Source: Clostridium sp. UBA6758 (GTDB lineage Bacteria > Bacillota > Clostridia > Clostridiales > Clostridiaceae). From it: 6,049 nucleotides of DNA. Each line of letters opens with the position of its first letter. The first letter of the stretch is position 1. The translations under genes and the position numbers were made by a program. The notes below the pieces were generated by a model, which ran no database searches, was not told the DNA's origin, and worked only from the letters and a program-made list of their open reading frames with translations. The DNA lies in assembly GCA_002453475.1 (NCBI GenBank), contig DKGY01000004.1, positions 1 to 6,049 of the forward strand, written 5' to 3'. Positions 1 to 4,110 of this stretch are shown piece by piece.

Positions 1-123
1 ACTCATTCGAACGCATGTGAGAGGGAGTTTTATTACAAGCAAAGCGAGAAAATAATATTAAATACGCTGATGAAGCAGGTACTCTTGATAAAGTTTCGTA
101 GAAATGAAAAATCGATAAAGTAG
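1..123 (+). other. possible 3' end or decayed remnant of an upstream gene
   Basis: A strong plus-strand terminator follows directly, so something upstream is probably transcribed into this stretch. One frame is open from the left edge to a TAG at 121-123 (40 codons), but it uses codons that are rare in the neighbouring genes. Another frame, codons 18-98 ending in TAG at 99-101, has more typical clostridial codons and would read EGVLLQAKRENNIKYADEAG and a few more residues. It is interrupted by an in-frame TGA at 18-20, preceded by the residues SFERM. I recognise neither product. Either could be a gene tail, a frameshifted remnant or chance. Confidence 0.2.
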
Positions 124-128
124 TTTAT

Positions 129-172
129 ATTGAATCACTACTGGGTTTATCCAGAAGTGATTCAATTTTTTT
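129..172 (+). terminator. strong intrinsic terminator of the upstream transcript
   Basis: An 11-bp perfect stem pairs 129-139 (ATTGAATCACT) with 156-166. After one A-A mismatch, a second short helix pairs CTGG (141-144) with CCAG (151-154) around a small loop. Seven T residues follow at 166-172. The T tract is on the plus strand, so it ends a rightward transcript entering from outside the window and insulates the lipoprotein gene from it. Confidence 0.85.
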
Positions 173-390
173 ATCTTAGTTATTGGATCACTTAGGACAG
201 TGATGCAATGACATTATGAGATTGGCAACCACAGTAACACTATATCCTTCTATTTAGAATTTAAATAGAAAAAAAATATCTATTATTAAATCAAATTAAA
301 ATAAAATGAAAAAATGTTTACATATTATATAAAAGGTGCTAAGCTACAAATGGAAAATTGTAAAACAATTAATACTGAGGAGGATAAAAT
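173..390 (+). promoter_or_regulatory. leader/promoter region of the rhodanese lipoprotein gene
   Basis: This is noncoding and very AT-rich. A plausible promoter is TTTACA (317-322), 17 nt, then an extended -10 of the TGnTAAGCT type (337-345); the -10 hexamer itself is a weak match. Small inverted repeats lie at 187-204 (ATCACT/AGTGAT), 250-268 (CTATTTA/TAAATAG) and 356-370 (AATTGT/ACAATT), the last just upstream of the ribosome binding site. The AGGAGG Shine-Dalgarno at 378-383 lies 7 nt before the ATG. Blocks at 215-230 and 333-342 resemble conserved S-box (SAM riboswitch) segments, but I could not assemble a full aptamer. The promoter call is tentative. Confidence 0.35.
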
Positions 391-1776
391 ATGAAAAAGT
401 CTATAAAAGTAATGTTAACAGCAGTAGCTTTAACACTATCACTGACAGCATTGACAGCATGTGGAACTAAAGATAAAGCTAAAGACAATGAAGGGTCAAG
501 CTCAGAAGTTAAAACTATATCTACTGAAGAGTTAGCAAAAAATATTAAAGATGATAAGTGGATAGTTATTGATACAAGAGCAAATGATGCATATAATGGG
601 TGGAAATTAGAAGGTGTTGAAAGAGGTGGGCACATTGAGGGTGCTGTAGACTTTTCAGCAGACTGGCTAAATGCAGATACAGAAAAGAAAGAAGAAAGTT
701 TAGCTAAAGATTTAGAAGCAAGAGGAATATCAGCTGATAAAAATGTTATTCTTTATGATGCAAATGGAGAAGATGCAAAAGAAGTAGCTGATTATTTATC
801 GAAAAAAGGATTTAAAAATTTATATACATATGATGTTAAGGAATGGGCTAAGGATGAAAATAATGCTATGGTAGCTTATCCTAATTATGAAATGTTAGTT
901 CCATCATCATGGGTTAAAGATTTAGTAGATGGAAAAAAACCAGAAACCTATGAAGGAAAAGAATTTAAAGTATTTGAAGTTTCATGGGGAGAAGAAAAAG
1001 ATTCTCCAGATTATTTAAAAGGTCATATTCCAGGAGCTGTACATATTAATACAGATGAATTAGAAGAAGGACCGCTATGGAATCGTCTTTCAGATGATAA
1101 GCTTATAGAATTTGCTAAAGCAAATGGTGTAACTACAGATACAACTGTTGTACTATATGGTGGAGACACTTGTGCAGCTTCAAGAGCAGCAGTTATATTT
1201 AAGTATTTAGGAGTAAAAGATGTTAGATTATTAAATGGTGGAACTAGCACATGGACAAATTCTGGATATGAGGTAGAAACTAAATCTAATCCTAAGGTTG
1301 CAGTAGAATCCTTTGGTGCAGACGCTCCATTAAATAAGGATTATATTGTTGATTATGATAAAGCACTTACAGCAGTAGATAAACCAGAAGAAAATACATT
1401 AGTAGATATTAGAAGCTGGGAAGAATATATAGGAAAAACTTCAGGATATAGCTACATTAAAGCAACAGGACGTCCAGTATGTTCTCTATGGGGTCATGGT
1501 GGTAGTGATAGCTCTAGCATGGAAGATTTCAGAAATGAAGATAATACCATGGTTAGTGGGGATCAAATTCTTAAGATGTGGAAAGAATATGGTATAACAC
1601 CAGATAAAAACTTAATGTTCTTCTGTGGAACAGGTTGGAGAGCTGCCGAAGTTCTATGGTATGCTGATGTAATGGGACTTGAAAATATATCTCTTTATGA
1701 TGGTGGATGGAATGAATGGAGTGGAAACACTGGAAATGAAGCAGGTCCAGTAGCAACTGGAGAACCTCAAAAATAG
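391..1776 (+). CDS. exported lipoprotein with three rhodanese-like (sulfurtransferase) domains
   Basis: The 461-residue product starts with a lipoprotein signal peptide: MKKSIK, a hydrophobic core at 8-20, and lipobox L21-T22-A23-C24. Cys24 should be lipidated and hold the protein on the outer face of the membrane. A charged linker (25-40) leads into three rhodanese-like modules. Module 1 (about 41-160) has the IVIDTR and GHIEGAV-like motifs, but its active-site loop YDANGEDA (122-129) lacks cysteine, so it is probably non-catalytic. Module 2 (about 170-295) has GHIPGAVHIN (211-220) and Cys261 in GGDTCAASR. Module 3 (about 315-450) carries the canonical loop C412-GTGW-R417, the likely persulfide-forming site. 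Tandem rhodanese domains are typical of thiosulfate or mercaptopyruvate sulfurtransferases; three in one exported chain is less usual. The donor substrate cannot be read from sequence. AGGAGG 7 nt upstream supports the start. The membrane-protein gene 21 nt downstream is probably cotranscribed. Confidence 0.94.
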   Translation: MKKSIKVMLTAVALTLSLTALTACGTKDKAKDNEGSSSEVKTISTEELAKNIKDDKWIVIDTRANDAYNGWKLEGVERGGHIEGAVDFSADWLNADTEKKEESLAKDLEARGISADKNVILYDANGEDAKEVADYLSKKGFKNLYTYDVKEWAKDENNAMVAYPNYEMLVPSSWVKDLVDGKKPETYEGKEFKVFEVSWGEEKDSPDYLKGHIPGAVHINTDELEEGPLWNRLSDDKLIEFAKANGVTTDTTVVLYGGDTCAASRAAVIFKYLGVKDVRLLNGGTSTWTNSGYEVETKSNPKVAVESFGADAPLNKDYIVDYDKALTAVDKPEENTLVDIRSWEEYIGKTSGYSYIKATGRPVCSLWGHGGSDSSSMEDFRNEDNTMVSGDQILKMWKEYGITPDKNLMFFCGTGWRAAEVLWYADVMGLENISLYDGGWNEWSGNTGNEAGPVATGEPQK

Positions 1777-1797
1777 ATATAAAGTTAGGGAATTGAT

Positions 1798-2217
1798 ATG
1801 ATTATGAAAAATATTTTAAAGTGGCTAGGTACTATCGTTCAAATTTCACTAGTTATATTTACAGCAGTGATATATAATTTATCCGATAAGAAAATGGGAT
1901 TAGTTAGACACTTTTCTTATCAAAATTATAAATGGGATGATTTAAATTTAAGGTTTTATACAATTTGTATATTAGGTTTACTAGTAATTGCATTTATAAT
2001 CTCAGCCTATATTAAGTATAAAAAGTTAGCTGATTTTAGAAAAACTGTTTCTTTTAAAATAAATATAATATTTATAGCATTAAGTCTTATAGCCACAGTT
2101 TTTGCTATAATATCTAGTACAGATAAACTACTGACATACTATGTTTTTGTATTAGCATCTATATTTATTTTAACAATAGAATTATTAAAAATTAGTTTTC
2201 TTCAAGTGAAGAAATAA
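1798..2217 (+). CDS. small four-helix integral membrane protein of unknown function
   Basis: I do not recognise this 139-residue protein as a named family. It shows four hydrophobic segments at about residues 9-26, 54-72, 87-106 and 111-131. Lysines and arginines at the N-terminus, at 73-87 and at the C-terminus suggest that both ends face the cytoplasm. The loop between helices 1 and 2 (27-53) would then be outside. It is rich in aromatic and charged residues (KKMGLVRHFSYQNYKWDD) and is the most distinctive part. There are no cysteines or histidine clusters suggesting redox or metal chemistry, apart from Cys57 in helix 2. The chosen ATG has TTAGGG 7 nt upstream; a second in-frame ATG two codons later would be spaced 13 nt. 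It begins 21 nt after the rhodanese lipoprotein and shares its terminator, so it is probably in the same operon. Confidence 0.85.
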   Translation: MIMKNILKWLGTIVQISLVIFTAVIYNLSDKKMGLVRHFSYQNYKWDDLNLRFYTICILGLLVIAFIISAYIKYKKLADFRKTVSFKINIIFIALSLIATVFAIISSTDKLLTYYVFVLASIFILTIELLKISFLQVKK

Positions 2218-2248
2218 GTTTAGCTAATAGTAATTTTAATATAAGTTT

Positions 2249-2285
2249 AAAGTCCAGAATGTTGTTATACATCCTGGACTTTTTT
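2249..2285 (+). terminator. intrinsic terminator ending the lipoprotein/membrane-protein operon
   Basis: AGTCCAG (2251-2257) pairs with CTGGACT (2274-2280). After one mismatch, an inner ATGT/ACAT helix follows around a TGTTAT loop. Six T residues follow at 2280-2285. Flanking AA/TT pairs could extend the stem. It lies between convergent genes, so the same hairpin may weakly stop tpx transcription from the other side, but the minus-strand U tract is only three bases. Confidence 0.85.
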
Positions 2286-2314
2286 AAAACATATTAATTA
2301 ATAGTTGCATATCC

Positions 2315-2800
2315 TTACTTCACAGCTTGAAGTGCAGCTTCATAGTTAGGTTCATCAGTAACTTCACTGCAATATTCTGCATAGGTAATTGTATTATCTT
2401 CATCTAATACAAAAACAGCTCTAGTAAGTAATCCTAGTTCATTGATGTATACTCCATATCTATCACCAAATTCTCTAGTTTTATAATCAGAAAGAGTAAT
2501 TACATTTTTAATTCCAGCAGCTCCACACCATCTACTTTGAGCAAAAGGTAAATCCATAGATATAGTGTATATGGTAACATCCTTAAGTTTAGAAGCTTCT
2601 TCATTAAATTTTCTAACCTCCATATCACATACACCTGTATCTATAGATGGAACAACTACGAAAATTCTTTTTTCTTTAGTATCTTGTAAAGTAACAGGTA
2701 GTAGCTCATTATTAATTAAAGTAAAGTCAGGAGCCTTATCTCCTACTCTTAGTTGAATTCCTTTTAAAGTAATTGGATTGCCTTGAAATGTAATTTCCAA
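2315..2800 (-). CDS. tpx: thiol peroxidase (atypical 2-Cys peroxiredoxin)
   Basis: The enzyme reduces hydrogen peroxide and organic hydroperoxides in the cytoplasm and is recycled by the thioredoxin system. The 161-residue chain matches the Tpx family along its length. It has FQGNPITLKG at the N-terminus, the peroxidatic motif PSIDTGVC with Cys58, the resolving cysteine Cys92 in SRWCGAAG, and the conserved arginine in LLTRAVFVLD (Arg127). An additional cysteine, Cys144 in AEYCSEV, lies outside these known positions. The start is taken as TTG at 2800-2798. AAGGAG (2815-2810) lies 9 nt from it but directly abuts the in-frame ATG at 2809, and starting at the TTG gives MEITFQGNPI, matching the family N-terminus. 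The gene converges on the lipoprotein operon and follows mntP on the same strand across a 107-nt gap containing a hairpin. Confidence 0.96.
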   Translation of the reverse strand: MEITFQGNPITLKGIQLRVGDKAPDFTLINNELLPVTLQDTKEKRIFVVVPSIDTGVCDMEVRKFNEEASKLKDVTIYTISMDLPFAQSRWCGAAGIKNVITLSDYKTREFGDRYGVYINELGLLTRAVFVLDEDNTITYAEYCSEVTDEPNYEAALQAVK

Positions 2801-2809
2801 GCATATCAT

Positions 2810-2815
2810 CTCCTT
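2810..2815 (-). promoter_or_regulatory. ribosome binding site that selects the TTG start of tpx
   Basis: On the minus strand AAGGAG runs directly into ATG, which leaves no spacer for that ATG. The next in-frame start-capable codon, TTG at 2800, is 9 nt away. The spacing therefore favours TTG. Confidence 0.75.
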
Positions 2816-2820
2816 TTAAA

Positions 2821-2899
2821 TTTATATTCCATAGATATAATATGCTCAAATTCATTATTTATTATGAGGTTTATATAAATAACAATATTTTAACTGCAA
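2821..2899 (-). promoter_or_regulatory. candidate tpx promoter region with a palindrome
   Basis: Two weak promoter candidates are visible on the minus strand. The distal one is TTGCAG (2899-2894), 18 nt, TATAAA (2875-2870), which would start transcription just inside the palindrome. The proximal one is TTGAGC (2849-2844), 17 nt, TATAAA (2826-2821), but its start point would fall in the Shine-Dalgarno site, which is unlikely. Between them lies the near-palindrome TCATAATAAATAATGA (2867-2852; 6 of 7 arm pairs match around a 2-nt centre), a possible operator. It does not fit the PerR box consensus well. Confidence 0.3.
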
Positions 2900-2911
2900 A
2901 AATATTGTTAT
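2879..2911 (-). terminator. AT-rich hairpin at the end of mntP, probable weak terminator
   Basis: A perfect 13-bp inverted repeat (2879-2891 with 2899-2911) surrounds a 7-nt loop. The mntP stop codon lies inside its first arm when read on the minus strand. The stem has only two G-C pairs, and the following minus-strand sequence (TTATATAAAC) is a poor U tract. Termination may be partial, allowing some read-through into tpx; the hairpin could also protect the mRNA 3' end. Confidence 0.5.
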
Positions 2912-3459
2912 AAAACTGCCTTTATAGCTATAATAATTAAAATAAATCCTCCTAGTATTTCAGCTTTTTTACCAAGTAAATCTCCACACTTCTTTCCTAT
3001 GAAGATGGCAAGAAAACTACAAATAAATGTGGTTATACCAATAATACAAATAGCTGGAAGAATAGCAATATTCATAGCACTAAAGCCAATACCTACTGCA
3101 AAAGCGTCTATACTAGTAGCTATCGCTTGAAAAAATAAAAGCTTATAGGTAAGGGGTACAGCTTTATTTTCATCTTCTTTTTTATCTGGAAATAGCCCTT
3201 CTTTTAACATATTTGCACCTATAAATCCTAGTATAATTAAAACTAAAATACCAGAATATTTACTTAAAATTTCTGAGAACATTCCTCCTGCATAATAACC
3301 TAGTAAAGGCATAAATCCTTGAAAGAAACCAAAGAATAAAGGCATAGCAATAATTTTTGATTTAGTAGCATCCTTATACACCATACCATTAGTCATAGAT
3401 ACTGCAGCAGCATCCATACTAAGACATAGTCCTATCATTATAATTTCTATAGTACTCAT
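2908..3459 (-). CDS. mntP: manganese efflux pump MntP
   Basis: This 183-residue integral membrane protein exports Mn2+ from the cytoplasm. About six hydrophobic segments lie at residues 4-24, 36-55, 66-86, 105-125, 130-153 and 164-182. The family's two related motifs are present, each with a membrane-embedded aspartate: LSMDAAAVS (Asp16) in helix 1 and TSIDAFAVGIG (Asp118) in helix 4, reflecting an internal duplication. The C-terminal GKKAEILGGFILI segment is also typical. The charged stretch at 91-99 (PDKKEDENK) is the central cytoplasmic loop. The start at 3459 has AAGGAG at 3472-3467 with a 7-nt spacer, and gives the usual family length and N-terminus. An upstream in-frame ATG at 3513 would add 18 residues, lacks a Shine-Dalgarno site and abuts the leader terminator, so it is rejected. 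The manganese riboswitch upstream independently supports the assignment. Confidence 0.96.
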   Translation of the reverse strand: MSTIEIIMIGLCLSMDAAAVSMTNGMVYKDATKSKIIAMPLFFGFFQGFMPLLGYYAGGMFSEILSKYSGILVLIILGFIGANMLKEGLFPDKKEDENKAVPLTYKLLFFQAIATSIDAFAVGIGFSAMNIAILPAICIIGITTFICSFLAIFIGKKCGDLLGKKAEILGGFILIIIAIKAVL

Positions 3460-3513
3460 TAAAAAACTCCTTAATCTTATTTTATTAAACTCTAAGTTAT
3501 CCTCCTCATACAT

Positions 3514-3590
3514 AATAAAAGACCCATGTATAGCGTAGTTTAAAGTGTTCCCTGTATTAAGGACATTTTAATTAAGCTATACATGAGTCT
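3514..3590 (-). terminator. riboswitch-controlled intrinsic terminator in the mntP leader
   Basis: On the minus strand AGACTCATGTATAGC (3590-3576) pairs with GCTATACATGGGTCT (3534-3520): 15 bp with a single G-U wobble. TTTTATT follows. The 41-nt loop can fold a further small helix (TGTCCT with AGGGAACA). The first arm contains CTCATG (3587-3582), the 3' strand of the aptamer's closing helix P1, so P1 and the terminator are mutually exclusive. Mn2+ binding should stabilise P1 and let transcription continue into mntP. Confidence 0.88.
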
Positions 3591-3678
3591 TGTTCTTTAA
3601 GGCAAGCCAGATTAAAAAATTAATCATTATGTTGACTTGTCACGTATAAAAACATTATACGCAAACTACTCCCCCACG
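3582..3678 (-). ncRNA. yybP-ykoY manganese riboswitch aptamer
   Basis: Minus-strand leader of mntP. P1 pairs CGTGGG (3678-3673) with CTCATG (3587-3582). Directly inside P1 are the two conserved family segments, GGAGTAG (3672-3666) on the 5' side and CAAGA (3592-3588) on the 3' side. The P2 hairpin pairs CGTATAA (3661-3655) with TTATACG (3649-3643). P3 pairs GACAAGTC (3641-3634) with GGCTTGCC (3608-3601) and is capped after an internal loop by GATTAA/TTAATC (3625-3620 with 3615-3610). This is the known three-way arrangement of the class, which binds Mn2+ and commonly precedes mntP/yebN genes. The gene it controls here agrees with that. Confidence 0.93.
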
Positions 3679-3693
3679 ATACATTATTTTACT

Positions 3694-3722
3694 ATTATAT
3701 TATAAAAGCATGAATAAGTAAA
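3694..3722 (-). promoter_or_regulatory. promoter of the mntP riboswitch transcript
   Basis: On the minus strand TTTACT (3722-3717) is followed by a 17-nt spacer and a perfect TATAAT (3699-3694). A second overlapping TATAAT (3704-3699) lacks a suitable -35. Transcription would start near 3687, a few bases before the aptamer, as expected for a riboswitch leader. Confidence 0.7.
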
Positions 3723-3798
3723 TATGTTTTATACTTTTATATAATTCAAAGAATAAATTCTATAGCTTATGTTTTCAAAATTATTAATTTATATAAGT

Positions 3799-3827
3799 TT
3801 GATATAAGTAGAAATATTGGATATAAT
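3799..3827 (+). promoter_or_regulatory. near-consensus promoter reading toward the MutS-like gene
   Basis: TTGATA (3799-3804), a 17-nt spacer and a perfect TATAAT (3822-3827) on the plus strand. It is divergent from the mntP promoter, about 80 bp away. Transcription would begin near 3834, leaving a leader of about 280 nt before the GTG start at 4111. Confidence 0.7.
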
Positions 3828-3932
3828 ATACATGTGATATAACCGATAGGAATAGAATGGATTAATAACATGATTTAAATACAAAATTAAACATAAAAAA
3901 TTATCAAGACATCTTATTTGTATATGGAGATT

Positions 3933-3964
3933 ATAACTATATAACTATATAACTATATAACTAG
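3933..3964 (+). repeat. 8-bp tandem repeat, four copies of ATAACTAT
   Basis: Four head-to-tail copies of ATAACTAT; the last base of the final copy is G instead of T. It lies about 100 nt downstream of the predicted transcription start and about 145 nt before the GTG start of the MutS-like gene. The unit is short enough for copy number to change by slipped-strand replication. Confidence 0.9.
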
Positions 3965-4097
3965 TTGTTCTGTTCATGCGGGTTTCAAGGGCTTACTATT
4001 TTAATATCTTATTTAAGACCATGTAAAACATATAAGAAATTGATACTCTTTTTATTATTAATCTAACTAGCATAATGATTTCAAAATATAAAAAAGT

Positions 4098-4103
4098 AAG
4101 GAG
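4098..4103 (+). promoter_or_regulatory. ribosome binding site that selects the GTG start of the MutS-like gene
   Basis: AAGGAG lies 7 nt before the in-frame GTG at 4111. The upstream in-frame ATG at 4075 is preceded by ATCTAACTAGCATA, which has no Shine-Dalgarno match. The ATG overlapping just before the GTG (4109-4111) is in another frame. Confidence 0.75.
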
Positions 4104-4110
4104 CAATAAT

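Larger units (their letters stand above)
3834..4110 (+). other. long untranslated leader of the MutS-like gene
   Basis: No convincing gene is seen. The stretch holds the 8-bp tandem repeat at 3933-3964, then a locally G-rich segment (3978-3991). A small possible hairpin pairs GGCTTA (3990-3995) with TAAGACC (4014-4020, one bulged base). The longest start-to-stop frame here is 16 codons (3976-4026) and has no ribosome binding site. I could not match the leader to a riboswitch or T-box: no AGGGTGG-type block and no terminator with a U tract are visible. Confidence 0.4.

Noticed and set aside
369..635. Minus-strand frame of 88 codons overlapping the signal-peptide end of the lipoprotein gene
   Set aside because: It lies opposite a well-supported gene, has no ribosome binding site and its composition is that of an antisense shadow.
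1023..1250. Minus-strand frame of 75 codons inside the rhodanese gene
   Set aside because: Antisense shadow of the second rhodanese domain with no start signal.
1571..1756. Minus-strand frame of 61 codons inside the rhodanese gene
   Set aside because: Antisense shadow of the third rhodanese domain; the His- and Ser-rich translation reflects reverse-complemented codons.
2565..2756. Plus-strand frame of 63 codons inside tpx
   Set aside because: Antisense to the conserved thiol peroxidase active-site region, with no promoter or ribosome site of its own.
3460..3513. 18-residue N-terminal extension of MntP
   Set aside because: The extra residues are charged, unlike the usual MntP N-terminus. 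The ATG abuts the leader terminator, and a good ribosome site precedes the ATG at 3459.
3933..3964. CRISPR array interpretation of the repeats
   Set aside because: The units are 8 bp and directly abut, with no spacers and no cas genes nearby.
3976..4026. 16-codon plus-strand frame in the MutS-like leader
   Set aside because: No Shine-Dalgarno before the ATG and no recognisable leader-peptide codon run, so it is indistinguishable from chance.
4075..4110. Twelve-codon N-terminal extension of the MutS-like protein from the ATG at 4075
   Set aside because: No ribosome binding site precedes it, while an ideal AAGGAG with a 7-nt spacer precedes the GTG at 4111; the site itself would otherwise be inside the coding sequence.
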